From Micromonospora sp. MP36 (lineage in GTDB: Bacteria > Actinomycetota > Actinomycetes > Mycobacteriales > Micromonosporaceae): a DNA stretch of 64,000 nt. Position 1 is the first letter of the stretch. Every line of letters begins with the position of its first letter. Where the stretch lies: assembly GCF_008119785.1 (NCBI RefSeq), contig NZ_VSFA01000001.1, positions 434,001 through 498,000 of the forward strand, given 5' to 3'. Under the pieces are notes generated by a model. The model had not been told where the DNA came from. It did not search any database and worked only from the letters and a program-made list of their open reading frames with translations. Below are positions 46,181-56,494 of the stretch, one piece after another. Made by a program: the position numbers and the translations under genes.

Positions 46181-46220
46181 CGCCGCGGGCATACGGATAG
46201 AGGAACAAGGGGTTACAGCG

Positions 46221-46676
46221 ATGCCAGGAAAGGGCGACGCTCCGGTGCTTCCGGGCGCGCGGGCGGTTGCGCGGCACGTGCGCATCTCGCCGATGAAGGC
46301 GCGCCGGGTGGTCAACCTCGTCCGCGGCCTGCCCGCGAAGGAGGCGCTCACGGTGCTGCAGTTCGCGCCGCAGGCTGCGAGCGAGCAGGTGTACAAGGTG
46401 CTCGCGAGCGCGATCGCCAACGCGGAGAACAACGAGCGGCTGGACCCCGACGCGCTGCTCGTCAGCGAGGCGTTCGTCGACGAGGGCCCGACCATGAAGC
46501 GGTTCCGGCCGCGGGCGCAGGGCCGGGCGTACCGGATCCGCAAGCGCACCTGCCACATCACCGTGGCGGTCGAGGCGGTGGCGCCGGCCGCGCCGAAGAA
46601 GTCGGCGAAGAAGGCCGCCCCGGCCAAGCAGGCCGAGGCCGCCGAGGGGCAGAGCACGACGGAGGGTGCCGAGTAA
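46221..46676 (+). CDS. rplV: 50S ribosomal protein L22
   Basis: 151 residues. The L22 core ([20 protein letters not shown] to CHITVAVE) lines the exit tunnel. An Ala/Lys-rich tail of ~30 residues follows, as in other actinobacteria. The stop overlaps rpsC (TAATG). Confidence 0.97.
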   Translation: MPGKGDAPVLPGARAVARHVRISPMKARRVVNLVRGLPAKEALTVLQFAPQAASEQVYKVLASAIANAENNERLDPDALLVSEAFVDEGPTMKRFRPRAQGRAYRIRKRTCHITVAVEAVAPAAPKKSAKKAAPAKQAEAAEGQSTTEGAE

Positions 46677-47545
46677 TGGGTCAGAAGGTTCACCCCACTG
46701 GGTTCCGGCTCGGCATCTCGACCGACTGGAAGTCCCGCTGGTTCGCGGACAAGCTCTACAAGGACTACATCGGCGAGGACGTCAAGATCCGCCGGATGAT
46801 GTCCAAGGGCCTGGAGCGCGCCGGTATCTCCAAGGTCGACATCGAGCGCACCCGGGACCGGGTCCGCGTCGACATCCACACCGCCCGGCCGGGCATCGTC
46901 ATCGGCCGTAAGGGTGCGGAGGCCGACCGGATCCGGGGCGAGCTGGAGAAGCTCACCGGCAAGCAGGTTCAGCTGAACATCATCGAGGTGAAGAGCCCCG
47001 AGTCGGACGCGCAGCTGGTCGCCCAGGGCGTCGCCGAGCAGCTGTCCAGCCGGGTCAGCTTCCGTCGGGCCATGCGCAAGGCGATGCAGTCCGCGATGAA
47101 GAACCCGGTCTGCAAGGGCATCCGGGTGCAGGTCTCGGGCCGTCTCGGTGGCGCCGAGATGAGCCGGACCGAGTTCTACCGCGAGGGCCGGGTTCCGCTG
47201 CACACGCTGCGGGCCAACATCGAGTACGGCTTCTTCGAGGCGCGTACCACCTTCGGCCGGATCGGCGTGAAGGTCTGGATCTACAAGGGCGACGCCGTCC
47301 CGGGCCGGGAGGCTCCGGCCGAGGCCGGTCCGTCCCGCCCGCGCCGTGAGCGCGGCGAGCGTCCCGAGCGGCCGCGCCGCGGCCGGTCGGGTTCGTCCGG
47401 CACGACTGCCGGTGGCACCGAGGCCGGCCGGGCTGCCGCGACCACCATCGCGCAGCAGGCCGAGACGCCGAGCGGCGAGCCGATCGACAGCGGTGCTGTC
47501 GCCGCGGCTGCTTCGACTCCGGCAGAAACGCAGCAGGAGGGCTGA
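46676..47545 (+). CDS. rpsC: 30S ribosomal protein S3
   Basis: 289 residues. KH domain ([20 protein letters not shown]) and the C-terminal domain with [20 protein letters not shown] are complete by residue ~212. The last ~75 residues are a low-complexity Arg/Pro then Ala/Thr/Ser tail, longer than in most bacteria. Start overlaps rplV; three bases before rplP. Confidence 0.97.
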   Translation: MGQKVHPTGFRLGISTDWKSRWFADKLYKDYIGEDVKIRRMMSKGLERAGISKVDIERTRDRVRVDIHTARPGIVIGRKGAEADRIRGELEKLTGKQVQLNIIEVKSPESDAQLVAQGVAEQLSSRVSFRRAMRKAMQSAMKNPVCKGIRVQVSGRLGGAEMSRTEFYREGRVPLHTLRANIEYGFFEARTTFGRIGVKVWIYKGDAVPGREAPAEAGPSRPRRERGERPERPRRGRSGSSGTTAGGTEAGRAAATTIAQQAETPSGEPIDSGAVAAAASTPAETQQEG

Positions 47546-47548
47546 CAG

Positions 47549-47974
47549 ATGCTGATGCCGCGCAAGCCCCCGAAGGGCTTCCGCAAGCCGCACCACCCGG
47601 ACCGCCACGGCGCGTCCAAGGGTGGCAACCGGGTGGTGTTCGGCGAGTTCGGGATCCAGGCTCTCGAGCCGGCGTACGTGACCAACCGTCAGATCGAGGC
47701 GGCGCGTATCGCGATGACCCGGCACATCAAGCGTGGTGGCAAGGTCTGGATCACGATCTTCCCGGACCAGGCCATCACCAAGAAGCCGGCGGAAACCCGG
47801 ATGGGTTCCGGTAAGGGTTCGCCCGAGTGGTGGGTCGCCAACGTCAAGCCGGGTCGGGTCCTCTTCGAGATGTCCTTCCCCAACGAGCAGATCGCGCGAG
47901 AGGCGATGCGTCGCGCGATCCACAAGCTCCCGATGAAGTGCCGCATTGTTACGCGCGAAGTGGGTGAATCCTGA
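47549..47974 (+). CDS. rplP: 50S ribosomal protein L16
   Basis: 141 residues. L16 organises the A-site of the large subunit. [20 protein letters not shown] at the start and [20 protein letters not shown] are typical. A second ATG two codons on is possible. The stop overlaps rpmC (TGATG). Confidence 0.97.
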   Translation: MLMPRKPPKGFRKPHHPDRHGASKGGNRVVFGEFGIQALEPAYVTNRQIEAARIAMTRHIKRGGKVWITIFPDQAITKKPAETRMGSGKGSPEWWVANVKPGRVLFEMSFPNEQIAREAMRRAIHKLPMKCRIVTREVGES

Positions 47975-48210
47975 TGGCAGCGGGCGTCAAGGCCTCCGAG
48001 CTGCGTGAGCTCTCCGAGGAGGAGCTGGTCACGAAGCTGCGTGAGGCGAAGGCGGAGCTGTTCAACCTCCGCGTGCAGGCCGCAACCGGGCAGCTGGACA
48101 ACAACCGGCGGCTGCAGGTCATCCGTCGGGAGATCGCCCGGATCTACACGATCATGCGTGAGCGTGAGCTGGGTCTCTCGGCCGCGCCGACTGAGGTGAC
48201 TGCATCATGA
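47974..48210 (+). CDS. rpmC: 50S ribosomal protein L29
   Basis: 78 residues. Two-helix protein at the tunnel exit: [20 protein letters not shown] and [21 protein letters not shown] short Ala/Thr tail follows. Overlaps rpsQ by ATGA. Confidence 0.97.
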   Translation: MAAGVKASELRELSEEELVTKLREAKAELFNLRVQAATGQLDNNRRLQVIRREIARIYTIMRERELGLSAAPTEVTAS

Positions 48211-48482
48211 GTGAGAACACCACCGCCACCGCGCGGGCCCGCCGCAAGGTGCGTGAGGGCCTCGTGGTCAGCGACAAGATGGAAAAGACCGTCGTGGTCG
48301 AGGTCGAGGACCGGGTCAAGCACGCGCTGTACGGCAAGATCATGCGCCGGACCAGCAAGCTCAAGGTCCACGACGAGCAGAACTCCGCCGGGATCGGCGA
48401 CCGGGTCCTGATCATGGAGACCCGGCCGCTGTCCGCCACCAAGCGGTGGCGGCTCGTGGAGATCCTCGAGAAGGCCAAGTAG
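48207..48482 (+). CDS. rpsQ: 30S ribosomal protein S17
   Basis: 91 residues. OB-fold protein: [40 protein letters not shown] and [13 protein letters not shown] are standard. 98 bases follow before rplN; they include the inverted words CTCCGGCCGCC and GGCGGCCGGAG (48531-48555), a likely small hairpin. Confidence 0.98.
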   Translation: MSENTTATARARRKVREGLVVSDKMEKTVVVEVEDRVKHALYGKIMRRTSKLKVHDEQNSAGIGDRVLIMETRPLSATKRWRLVEILEKAK

Positions 48483-48580
48483 CGAAGGCTCGAGCTCGGC
48501 CGGCATCGGTCGGGCGCAGGTTCCGCCAGGCTCCGGCCGCCTGTGGGCGGCCGGAGAACCGGCAGACATAGGAGATAGAC

Positions 48581-48949
48581 GTGATTCAGCAGGAGTCGCG
48601 ACTGCGCGTCGCCGACAACACGGGTGCCCGGGAGATCCTGTGCATCCGGGTTCTCGGTGGCTCCGGTCGGCGCTACGCGAGCATCGGCGACGTCATCGTG
48701 GCCACGGTCAAGGACGCGATCCCCGGTGCCGGTGTGAAGAAGGGCGACGTCGTCAAGGCCGTCGTCGTTCGCACCGCCAAGGAGAAGCGGCGGCCGGACG
48801 GCTCGTACATCCGCTTCGACGAGAACGCCGCCGTCATCATCAAGGACGGTGGGGACCCGCGCGGTACCCGTATCTTCGGCCCGGTGGGCCGCGAGCTGCG
48901 GGACAAGCGGTTCATGAAGATCATCTCTCTCGCGCCGGAGGTGTTGTGA
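48581..48949 (+). CDS. rplN: 50S ribosomal protein L14
   Basis: 122 residues, exact family length. [20 protein letters not shown] at the start and [20 protein letters not shown] at the end. L14 contacts the small subunit and binds the silencing factor RsfS. GTG start with TAGGAGATAGAC upstream. Confidence 0.98.
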   Translation: MIQQESRLRVADNTGAREILCIRVLGGSGRRYASIGDVIVATVKDAIPGAGVKKGDVVKAVVVRTAKEKRRPDGSYIRFDENAAVIIKDGGDPRGTRIFGPVGRELRDKRFMKIISLAPEVL

Positions 48950-49266
48950 CCGTGAAGGTCAAGAAGGGCGACACGGTCGTCGTCATCGCCGGCAAGGACA
49001 AGGGCGCCAAGGGCAAGGTCATCGCGGCCTACCCGCGGCAGGACAAGGTCCTGGTCGAGGGCGTGAACCGGGTCAAGAAGCACACCCGCATCAGCACCAC
49101 CCAGCGTGGCGCCAAGACCGGTGGCATCGTCACCCAGGAGGCCCCGATCCACGTCTCGAACGTGCAGGTCCTGGACTCCGACGGCAAGCCGACCCGCGTC
49201 GGTTACCGGATCGACGAGAACGGCCAGAAGGTCCGCATCGCGCGTAGCACCGGTAAGGACCTGTGA
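48946..49266 (+). CDS. rplX: 50S ribosomal protein L24
   Basis: 106 residues. KOW-type early-assembly protein: [20 protein letters not shown] and [12 protein letters not shown]. Two in-frame GTG codons are possible (48946 and 48952); the first overlaps the rplN stop. Confidence 0.96.
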   Translation: MTVKVKKGDTVVVIAGKDKGAKGKVIAAYPRQDKVLVEGVNRVKKHTRISTTQRGAKTGGIVTQEAPIHVSNVQVLDSDGKPTRVGYRIDENGQKVRIARSTGKDL

Positions 49267-49835
49267 TGACCACGGCTACCGAAACCAAGACCATGCCGCG
49301 CCTCAAGGAGCGGTACCGCAACGAGATCGTGGCGGAGCTGCAGAAGCAGCACAACTACGGCAACCCCATGCAGGTGCCGCGGTTGGTCAAGATCGTCGTC
49401 AACATGGGTGTCGGCGAGGCCGCTCGGGACGCCAAGCTGATCGACGGCGCGGTCCGCGACCTGGCCACCATCACCGGCCAGAAGCCGCAGGTGCGGCGGG
49501 CGACCAAGTCCATCGCGCAGTTCAAGCTTCGTGAGGGCATGCCGATCGGCGCGAAGGTCACCCTGCGCGGCGACCGGATGTGGGAGTTCCTGGACCGGCT
49601 GCTGTCCATCGCGCTGCCGCGTATCCGCGACTTCCGCGGCCTCGACGGGCGCAAGCTCGACGGGCACGGCAACTACACGTTCGGTCTGACCGAGCAGTCG
49701 GTGTTCCACGAGATCGACCAGGACAAGATCGATCGCCAGCGGGGCATGGACATCACGGTGGTCACGACCGCCACGACCGACGACGAGGGCCGGGCGCTGC
49801 TCAAGCTCCTGGGCTTCCCGTTCAAGGAGAACTGA
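49266..49835 (+). CDS. rplE: 50S ribosomal protein L5
   Basis: 189 residues from the ATG that overlaps the rplX stop (TGATG); a GTG three bases earlier is an alternative. L5 binds 5S rRNA and the P-site t[23 protein letters not shown] and the [20 protein letters not shown] stretch are typical. One base before rpsN. Confidence 0.97.
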   Translation: MTTATETKTMPRLKERYRNEIVAELQKQHNYGNPMQVPRLVKIVVNMGVGEAARDAKLIDGAVRDLATITGQKPQVRRATKSIAQFKLREGMPIGAKVTLRGDRMWEFLDRLLSIALPRIRDFRGLDGRKLDGHGNYTFGLTEQSVFHEIDQDKIDRQRGMDITVVTTATTDDEGRALLKLLGFPFKEN

Positions 49836-49836
49836 G

Positions 49837-50022
49837 ATGGCCAAGAAGGCGCTGATCCTCAAGGCGGCCGCGAAGCCGAAGTTCTCGGTTCGCGCGTACA
49901 CCCGCTGCCAGCGGTGCGGGCGTCCGAAGGCGGTCTACCGCAAGTTCGGTCTCTGCCGGGTGTGTATCCGGGAGATGGCCCACCGCGGTGAGCTGCCCGG
50001 CGTGTCCAAGGCTTCCTGGTAA
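49837..50022 (+). CDS. rpsN: 30S ribosomal protein S14, zinc type
   Basis: 61 residues, the short zinc-binding form. [20 protein letters not shown] supplies the four zinc cysteines. A zinc-independent paralogue often exists elsewhere in actinobacteria; it is not in this window. Confidence 0.98.
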   Translation: MAKKALILKAAAKPKFSVRAYTRCQRCGRPKAVYRKFGLCRVCIREMAHRGELPGVSKASW

Positions 50023-50092
50023 TAGCTATTGCTCTTCGCCGTAGGCCCCGGGCGTGCCCGGGGAACCGCGGCGAGAAAGGCTGACGAATTCC

Positions 50093-50500
50093 ATGACGAT
50101 GACCGACCCGATCGCAGACATGCTCACGCGTCTGCGTAACGCCAACCAGGCGTACCACGACCGGGTGACGATGCCCTACTCGAAGATCAAGGCGAACATC
50201 GCCGAGGTCCTCAAGGCCGAGGGTTACATCGCCACCTGGTCGGTCGAGGAGCCCGAGGAGGGCGCCGTCGGCAAGCGACTGGTCGTCGAGCTGAAGTACG
50301 GCCAGAACCGGGAGCGGAGCCTGGCCGGCATCAAGCGCGTGTCCAAGCCCGGTCTGCGGGTTTACGCCAAGTCGGACGGGCTCCCGCGGGTGCTCGGCGG
50401 GCTGGGTGTGGCGATCATTTCGACGTCCCAGGGGCTGCTCACCGACCGGCAGGCCCGCAAGCGGAGCGTTGGCGGGGAAGTCCTCGCCTTCGTCTGGTAA
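50093..50500 (+). CDS. rpsH: 30S ribosomal protein S8
   Basis: 135 residues. [20 protein letters not shown] and [20 protein letters not shown] are standard. ATG codons at 50093 and 50099 are both possible. The 70-base leader contains CCCCGGGCGTGCCCGGGG, a CCCCGGGC/GCCCGGGG hairpin-forming palindrome. S8 regulates the spc operon in E. coli; a similar role here is only possible. Confidence 0.97.
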   Translation: MTMTDPIADMLTRLRNANQAYHDRVTMPYSKIKANIAEVLKAEGYIATWSVEEPEEGAVGKRLVVELKYGQNRERSLAGIKRVSKPGLRVYAKSDGLPRVLGGLGVAIISTSQGLLTDRQARKRSVGGEVLAFVW

Positions 50501-50516
50501 CGGGAGACAGGTAGAA

Positions 50517-51059
50517 ATGTCGCGTATTGGACGTAAGTCGATCCCGGTGCCAGCCGGCGTCGACATCACGATCGACGGCCAGACCGTCAAGGTCAAGGGC
50601 CCGAAGGGCGAGCTGACCCACGTCCTCGCCGAGCCGATCACGGCGGAGCGGGGCGAGGACGGTGCGCTGCACGTCAACCGGCCGAACGACGAGCGCAAGG
50701 CCAAGGAGCTGCACGGCCTGAGCCGTACGCTGGTCGCCAACATGATCGTCGGCGTGACCGAGGGCTACCGCAAGAGCCTCGAGATCGCCGGCACCGGTTA
50801 CCGCGTCACCGCCAAGGGCAAGGACCTGGAGTTCGCGCTCGGGTTCTCGCACCCGGTGCTGGTGCCGGCGCCGGAGGGCATCACCTTCACGGTGGAGCGG
50901 CCGACGCTGTTCCACGTGGCCGGCATCGACAAGCAGCAGGTCGGCGAGGTTGCCGCCAACATCCGGAAGATCCGCCCGCCGGAGCCCTACAAGGGCAAGG
51001 GCGTCAAGTACCAGGGCGAGGTCATCCGCCGCAAGGCTGGAAAGGCAGGTAAGAAGTGA
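50517..51059 (+). CDS. rplF: 50S ribosomal protein L6
   Basis: 180 residues. [20 protein letters not shown] and the C-terminal [20 protein letters not shown] are standard. Binds near the sarcin-ricin loop. CGGGAGACAGGTAGAA precedes ATG. Overlaps rplR by GTGA. Confidence 0.98.
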   Translation: MSRIGRKSIPVPAGVDITIDGQTVKVKGPKGELTHVLAEPITAERGEDGALHVNRPNDERKAKELHGLSRTLVANMIVGVTEGYRKSLEIAGTGYRVTAKGKDLEFALGFSHPVLVPAPEGITFTVERPTLFHVAGIDKQQVGEVAANIRKIRPPEPYKGKGVKYQGEVIRRKAGKAGKK

Positions 51060-51445
51060 GCGCCACGCTGCTCAAGCGCCGCCGCGGCGTCGCCGCCAAG
51101 CGTGCCGTCGGGCGTGCGCGTCGGCACTTCCGGGTCCGCAAGAACATCAGCGGCACCGCCGAGCGTCCCCGCCTGGTCGTCACCCGCTCCCTGCGGCACA
51201 TCGTCGCCCAGATCGTGGACGACACCAAGGGTCACACCCTGGCGTCGGCCTCGACCCTGGACGCCTCGCTGCGCGGCGCCGAGGGCGACAAGAGCGCCCT
51301 GGCCGGCAAGGTCGGCGCCCTGCTCGCCGAGCGGGCCAAGGCCGCCGGCATCTCGAAGGTCGTCTTCGACCGCGGTGGCAACCGGTACGCGGGGCGGGTC
51401 GCCGCGCTTGCCGACGCCGCCCGCGAAGCCGGGCTCGAGTTCTAG
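51056..51445 (+). CDS. rplR: 50S ribosomal protein L18
   Basis: 129 residues. 5S rRNA-binding protein: [20 protein letters not shown] and the end [23 protein letters not shown] start within the rplF stop; 33 bases before rpsE. Confidence 0.98.
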   Translation: MSATLLKRRRGVAAKRAVGRARRHFRVRKNISGTAERPRLVVTRSLRHIVAQIVDDTKGHTLASASTLDASLRGAEGDKSALAGKVGALLAERAKAAGISKVVFDRGGNRYAGRVAALADAAREAGLEF

Positions 51446-51478
51446 AAACCCCGTCACGAGAGAGAAGGAAGGCTGCTG

Positions 51479-52093
51479 ATGCCAGGTCAACAGCGCCGTG
51501 GCGGCGGGTCCGGTGGCAACGAGGGTGGTCGCCGCGACAACCGCCGTGAGGGCGGCCGCGGAAACGCGCCCGTCGAGAAGACCCCGCACCTCGAGCGGGT
51601 CGTCGCGATCAACCGCGTCGCCAAGGTCGTGAAGGGTGGTCGTCGCTTCAGCTTCACCGCCCTGGTGATCGTGGGCGACGGCGACGGCACCGTCGGCGTG
51701 GGCTACGGAAAGGCCAAGGAGGTGCCCGCGGCGATCGCCAAGGGTGTCGAGGAGGCCAAGAAGCACTTCTTCAAGGTGCCGCGGATCGGTGCCTCGATCC
51801 CGCACCCGGTGCAGGGCGAGGACGCGGCCGGCGTGGTGCTGCTCAAGCCGGCCTCGGCCGGTACGGGCGTCATCGCCGGTGGTCCGGTGCGTGCCGTGCT
51901 GGAGTGCGCGGGCATCCACGACGTGCTCTCCAAGAGCCTCGGCTCGTCCAACCCGATCAACATCGTGCACGCCACGGTGGCGGCCCTGAAGGCGCTCGAG
52001 TCGCCGGAGGCGGTCGCGGCCCGTCGTGGTCTGCCGGTCGAGGACGTCGCGCCGGCCGCGATGCTGGCGTCCCGGGCGGGGGTGGCGTCCTGA
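51479..52093 (+). CDS. rpsE: 30S ribosomal protein S5
   Basis: 204 residues. A Gly/Arg-rich N-terminal extension of ~35 residues precedes the core ([40 protein letters not shown]). S5 lines the mRNA entry helicase site and affects accuracy. GAGAGAAGGAAGG precedes ATG. Stop overlaps rpmD (TGATG). Confidence 0.98.
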   Translation: MPGQQRRGGGSGGNEGGRRDNRREGGRGNAPVEKTPHLERVVAINRVAKVVKGGRRFSFTALVIVGDGDGTVGVGYGKAKEVPAAIAKGVEEAKKHFFKVPRIGASIPHPVQGEDAAGVVLLKPASAGTGVIAGGPVRAVLECAGIHDVLSKSLGSSNPINIVHATVAALKALESPEAVAARRGLPVEDVAPAAMLASRAGVAS

Positions 52094-52275
52094 TGGCGCG
52101 CCTGAAGGTCACCCAGGTCCGGTCCGAGATCGGGACCAAGAAGAACCAGCGTGACTCGCTGCGTTCGCTCGGTCTCAAGCGGATCAACGACGTGGTGGTC
52201 AAGGAGGACCGGCCGGAGATCCGGGGCATGATCTTCACGGTCAACCACCTCGTGAAGGTCGAGGAGGTCGAGTAA
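52093..52275 (+). CDS. rpmD: 50S ribosomal protein L30
   Basis: 60 residues, the standard bacterial size. [20 protein letters not shown] and [20 protein letters not shown] are typical. It overlaps rpsE at its start and rplO at its stop (TAATG). Confidence 0.97.
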   Translation: MARLKVTQVRSEIGTKKNQRDSLRSLGLKRINDVVVKEDRPEIRGMIFTVNHLVKVEEVE

Positions 52276-52718
52276 TGACGATCAAGGTCCACCACCTGCG
52301 CCCGGCGCCGGGGGCCAAGACCGAGAAGACCCGCGTGGGTCGCGGTGAGGGCTCCAAGGGCAAGACCGCCGGCCGCGGTACCAAGGGTTCGAAGGCCCGG
52401 AAGAACATCTCGCCGGCGTTCGAGGGTGGGCAGATGCCCATCCACATGCGCCTGCCGAAGATGAAGGGCTTCAAGAACAAGTTCAAGGTCGTCTTCCAGG
52501 TGGTCAACCTGGACCGGCTCGCCGAGCTCTTCCCGAACGGCGGCCAGGTCGGCCCGGTCGAGCTGGTCGAGGCCGGCGCGGTCCGCAAGGGCCAGCCGGT
52601 CAAGGTGCTCGGCACCGGCGACCTCGGCGGAGTGGCGCTCCAGGTGTCGGCGCACGCGTTCAGCGCGTCGGCCAAGGAGAAGATCACCGCTGCCGGTGGC
52701 TCGGTCACCGAGCTGTAA
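52275..52718 (+). CDS. rplO: 50S ribosomal protein L15
   Basis: 147 residues. [20 protein letters not shown], then the Gly/Lys-rich segment and the [18 protein letters not shown] motif. Last gene of the spc part; a 16-bp hairpin follows, so secY is a separate transcription unit here. Confidence 0.98.
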   Translation: MTIKVHHLRPAPGAKTEKTRVGRGEGSKGKTAGRGTKGSKARKNISPAFEGGQMPIHMRLPKMKGFKNKFKVVFQVVNLDRLAELFPNGGQVGPVELVEAGAVRKGQPVKVLGTGDLGGVALQVSAHAFSASAKEKITAAGGSVTEL

Positions 52719-52728
52719 GGCACGACAC

Positions 52729-52768
52729 ATGGCGCCCGCTCAGTTCCGCGTGACTGGGCGGGCGCCAT
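52729..52768 (+). terminator. Terminator between rplO and secY
   Basis: ATGGCGCCCGCTCAGT pairs with ACTGGGCGGGCGCCAT (16 bp, one G-U) over an 8-base loop. Confidence 0.85.
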
Positions 52769-52950
52769 GGTCTACCTGGCGAATGTGCGCCGGGTAACAT
52801 CGGATTCGTTTTATGTAGCCGGGCACATCTGCCCGGACCGGGATCGGGCTGTTAGAGTCCCATCCCAGCTATGGATATCGGGCACTCGCCCGGCACCCAC
52901 CCCGCTCCGCCAGTGATCACCGGCGGCCCGCGTCGCGCAGGAGGAAGAAG

Positions 52951-54279
52951 TTGCTGTCCGCCTTTCTCAGTGCGTTCCGAACGCCTGACCTGCGCAAGAA
53001 GCTGCTGTTCACAGTAGGCATCATCGCGGTCTACCGGCTCGGCGCCACCCTGCCCAGCCCCGGCGTCTCGTACGGCAACGTGCAGAAGTGCCTCGACGCC
53101 ATCCAGGGCGGCGGCACCGGCGTGCTGAACCTGCTGGACCTCTTCAGCGGTGGCGCGCTGCTCCAGCTCTCGGTCTTCGCGCTGGGCATCATGCCCTACA
53201 TCACCGCGTCGATCATCCTGCAGCTGCTGACCGTGGTCATCCCGCGGCTGGAGCAGCTCCGCAAGGAGGGTCAGGCCGGCCAGGCGAAGATCACCCAGTA
53301 CACCCGCTACCTGACGCTGGGCCTGGGCATCCTCCAGTCCTCGGCGTTCGTGGCGCTGGCCCGCTCCGGGCAGCTCTTCCAGAACCGCTGCGACCAGTGG
53401 CCGATCGTCCCGCGGGACACCGGCATCCCGGACTGGCTGACCCTGGGCATCCTGGTCATGACCATGACCGCCGGCACCGGCGTGGTGATGTGGCTCGGCG
53501 AGCTGATCACCGACCGCGGCGTCGGCAACGGCATGTCCGTCCTGATCTTCACCTCGATCGCCGCCCGGCTGCCCAGCGAGGGCTGGAAGATCAAGACCAC
53601 CAAGGGCTGGGGGATGTTCCTCCTCGTCATCGCCCTAGTCCTGCTGGTCATTACCGCGGTCACCTTCATCGAGCAGGCCCAGCGCCGGATCCCGGTGCAG
53701 TACGCCAAGCGCATGATCGGCCGGCGGATGTACGGCGGCACCTCCACCTACATCCCGCTGAAGGTGAACCAGGCCGGTGTCATCCCGGTCATCTTCGCCT
53801 CGTCGCTGCTCTACCTGCCGCAGCTCGCGCTCCAGTTCTTCGACCAGACCAACCCGGGCAAGACCCAGGCCTGGATCCAGAACCACATCGTGAAGGCGAG
53901 CGCGCCGGAGCACATCGCGATCTACTTCCTGCTGATCATCTTCTTCACGTACTTCTACGTGTCGATCACGTTCAACCCGACCGAGGTCGCGGACAACATG
54001 AAGAAGTACGGCGGCTTCGTGCCGGGCATCCGCCCCGGCAAGCCGACCGCCGAGTACCTCGACTTCATCCTCAGCCGGATCACCCTGCCGGGTGCGCTCT
54101 ACCTGGGCATCATCGCGATCCTGCCGAACTTCTTCTTCATCTGGCTCGACAACCAGCAGTTCCAGAACTTCCCGTTCGGCGGCACCGCTGTGCTCATCAT
54201 GGTCGGCGTCGGTCTGGAGACCGTGAAGCAGATCGAGAGCCAACTCATGCAGCGGAACTACGAAGGGTTCCTGCGGTAG
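52951..54279 (+). CDS. secY: Preprotein translocase subunit SecY
   Basis: 442 residues with ten predicted membrane helices, the protein-conducting channel. Signatures: VYRLGATLPSPGV early, LFSGGALLQLSVFALGIMPY (plug region) and IRPGKPTAEYLDFILSRITL late. TTG start with AGGAGG six bases upstream. The 182 bases from the terminator to the start must hold its promoter; no convincing -35/-10 pair was found. The adk ATG follows the stop directly. Confidence 0.97.
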   Translation: MLSAFLSAFRTPDLRKKLLFTVGIIAVYRLGATLPSPGVSYGNVQKCLDAIQGGGTGVLNLLDLFSGGALLQLSVFALGIMPYITASIILQLLTVVIPRLEQLRKEGQAGQAKITQYTRYLTLGLGILQSSAFVALARSGQLFQNRCDQWPIVPRDTGIPDWLTLGILVMTMTAGTGVVMWLGELITDRGVGNGMSVLIFTSIAARLPSEGWKIKTTKGWGMFLLVIALVLLVITAVTFIEQAQRRIPVQYAKRMIGRRMYGGTSTYIPLKVNQAGVIPVIFASSLLYLPQLALQFFDQTNPGKTQAWIQNHIVKASAPEHIAIYFLLIIFFTYFYVSITFNPTEVADNMKKYGGFVPGIRPGKPTAEYLDFILSRITLPGALYLGIIAILPNFFFIWLDNQQFQNFPFGGTAVLIMVGVGLETVKQIESQLMQRNYEGFLR

Positions 54280-54933
54280 ATGCGACTCGTTCTGGTTGGC
54301 CCGCCGGGCGCGGGCAAGGGCACACAGGCGGAGTTCATCGCCGCTCACCTGTCGGTGCCGAAGATCTCGACCGGGGACATCTTCCGGGCGAACGTCTCCC
54401 AGGGCACGCCGCTGGGCGTCGAGGCGAAGCGATACATGGACGCCGGCAAGCTGGTCCCGGACGAGGTCACCATCAACATGGTGCGGGACCGGCTCGCCGA
54501 GCCGGACGCCAGTGAGGGCTTCCTGCTCGACGGCTTCCCGCGTACCACCCCGCAGGCCGCCGCGCTGGACAAGCTCCTCGCCGACCTCGGCACCGCGCTG
54601 GACCTGGTGCTGGAACTGGTCGTCGACGACGACGAGGTGATCCGGCGGCTCTCCGGCCGGCGCACCTGCCGGGGCTGCGGCAAGATCTGGCACGTCGAGT
54701 TCGACGCCACCACCCGTGAGGGGATCTGCGACCGCTGCGGCGCCGAGCTGTTCCAGCGGGACGACGACAAGCCGGAGACCATCGCCGCCCGGCTCCGGGA
54801 GTACGCCGAGAAGACCGCGCCGCTGGTCGACTACTACGGCGCCCAGGGCAAGCTCGTCGGCATCGACGCGACCGGGCCGGTGGAGGACGTCACCGTCCGC
54901 GCCATCGACGCCCTCCGTTCCTACGGCGGCTGA
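54280..54933 (+). CDS. adk: Adenylate kinase
   Basis: 217 residues. Converts ATP plus AMP to two ADP. P-loop GPPGAGKGT at residues 7-15; [13 protein letters not shown] for AMP binding; a zinc-type LID with CRGCGKIW and CDRCGAEL, giving four cysteines. ATG abuts the secY stop with no spacer, so translation is coupled. Confidence 0.98.
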   Translation: MRLVLVGPPGAGKGTQAEFIAAHLSVPKISTGDIFRANVSQGTPLGVEAKRYMDAGKLVPDEVTINMVRDRLAEPDASEGFLLDGFPRTTPQAAALDKLLADLGTALDLVLELVVDDDEVIRRLSGRRTCRGCGKIWHVEFDATTREGICDRCGAELFQRDDDKPETIAARLREYAEKTAPLVDYYGAQGKLVGIDATGPVEDVTVRAIDALRSYGG

Positions 54934-55022
54934 CGTCCCGCCCGCCTCCGGCGGATAGAGTGCGAGCAGCGGGGTACGTGCGACGTGCCCCGCTGTTCCG
55001 CGCAACGAAAGGTAACGCCTCC

Positions 55023-55874
55023 ATGCGTCGTCCCCAGCTGGACATCCAGCTGAAGACCCCCGACCAGATCGAGATGATGCGGGCCGCCGGTCTGGTGGTC
55101 GCCCGCGCGCTGCGTCGGATGCGGGAGGCGGTCGCCCCCGGTGTGAGCACGGCCGACCTCGACGCGATCGCCGAGGCCACCATCCGGGAGGCTGGCGCCG
55201 TTCCGTCGTTCAAGGGCTACCACGGCTACCCGGCGTCGATCTGCTCCTCGGTCAACGAGCAGGTGGTGCACGCCATCCCGTCCTCGAAGCAGGTGCTCCG
55301 CGAGGGCGACCTGATCTCGATTGACTGCGGTGCGGTGCTCAACGGATGGCACGGCGACGCGGCGATCACGGTCGGCGTGGGCGAGGCCGACCCGGCCCTG
55401 CTGAGGATGGCCGCCGTGGCCGAGGACGCGATGTGGGCCGGCATCGCCGCCGCCGCCCGGGGCGCGGCCGGTGGGAAGGGCCGGCTCACCGACATCTCCC
55501 ACGCGGTGGAGCACGCGGTCCGCAAGGCCGGCCGGTACGGCATCGTCGACGGGTACGGCGGGCACGGCATCGGTACCGAGATGCACCAGGACCCGCACGT
55601 GCTCAACCACGGGCGCCCGGGCAAGGGCCCCCGGCTGGTGCCCGGCATGGCGCTGGCGATCGAGCCGATGATCACCATGGGCTCGCCGCGTACGGTCGAA
55701 CTGTCGGACGGCTGGACCGTGGTCACCCGGGACGGGTCGGTGGCGGCGCACGTCGAGCACTCGATGGCCCTGCTGGACGACGGTGTGTGGGTGCTGACCG
55801 CCGAGGACGGCGGCCGGGCCCGGCTCGGTGACCTGGTCACCGCCCGCCAGCCGGCGGACTCCCCAGCGATCTGA
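55023..55874 (+). CDS. map: Methionine aminopeptidase
   Basis: 283 residues, type I. Removes the N-terminal Met. Metal ligands are visible in SIDCGAVLNGWHGDAAIT (two Asp), GHGIGTEMHQDPHV (His), AIEPMITMG (Glu) and AHVEHSMAL (Glu). I chose ATG 55023 (MRRPQLDIQLK); GAAAGG lies about 11 bases upstream, and longer forms lack a site. 89 bases after adk. Confidence 0.96.
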   Translation: MRRPQLDIQLKTPDQIEMMRAAGLVVARALRRMREAVAPGVSTADLDAIAEATIREAGAVPSFKGYHGYPASICSSVNEQVVHAIPSSKQVLREGDLISIDCGAVLNGWHGDAAITVGVGEADPALLRMAAVAEDAMWAGIAAAARGAAGGKGRLTDISHAVEHAVRKAGRYGIVDGYGGHGIGTEMHQDPHVLNHGRPGKGPRLVPGMALAIEPMITMGSPRTVELSDGWTVVTRDGSVAAHVEHSMALLDDGVWVLTAEDGGRARLGDLVTARQPADSPAI

Positions 55875-56494
55875 CCGGCCCGCGTCCGGCCCGGCGTGCC
55901 CCGGCTGCCGAGTCTCCTCGCGGGTGCCCGGTGGCGCGCCGGCCGGCAGCCACGGCGTCACCACTGTCTCGGTGAGCACCGCTCCAGGCATGCCGTGCGC
56001 GTCGCTACGAACTTGATGTCGTAGACGATTCGCCGCCCGCCGCCCGCCGCCCGCCGCCCGACACCCGACACCCGACACCCGACACCCGACGCCGGAGACG
56101 ATCGCGCGTGTCGTACCCGGACGGCGGAGACGAGCGCACGGGTGCCGCCCGGTGACGGCGGTGGCCACGGGGCGGTGGCCGGCGAGGGGTGCAGGCGAGC
56201 GCGCGGGCGGCGCGGGTGAGGGCGGGAGGCGACACCGCGGGCGGTGCCGCGTCGGACCGGGGCCGGAGGCGGCCACCACCCCGCCGGGCCTGGGGCTGGC
56301 CCGGCGGTGGCGATCCGGAGGATCCGTGTCGGCACTCGAACCAGGCCGATCCGTTTGCGTCAGCAGGTTCGTAGGGCGACGGCTGGGAGGTTCGCCCCCG
56401 ATCGGGCGCTTGCGCCGTCCTCGTCGCCGGCCAGGGCTGGTCGATCGGAAAGGGCGTTTCCGGCAACTGGCGTGCCGATGTCATGCTTACCGTC
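55875..56494. other. 620-base spacer without a convincing gene
   Basis: Open frames here are low-complexity and lack ribosome binding sites. It holds a block of heptamer repeats (56033-56088) and GC-rich inverted words such as ACCGCGGGCGGT. The promoter of the following DUF1707 gene probably lies in its last 50 bases. Confidence 0.6.
56033..56088. repeat. Heptamer tandem repeats: 4 x CCGCCCG then 4 x ACACCCG
   Basis: Eight consecutive 7-base units, four of each type, in phase with each other. They differ at two positions, as if one array arose from the other. Followed by ACGCCGG, a decayed unit. Confidence 0.9.
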
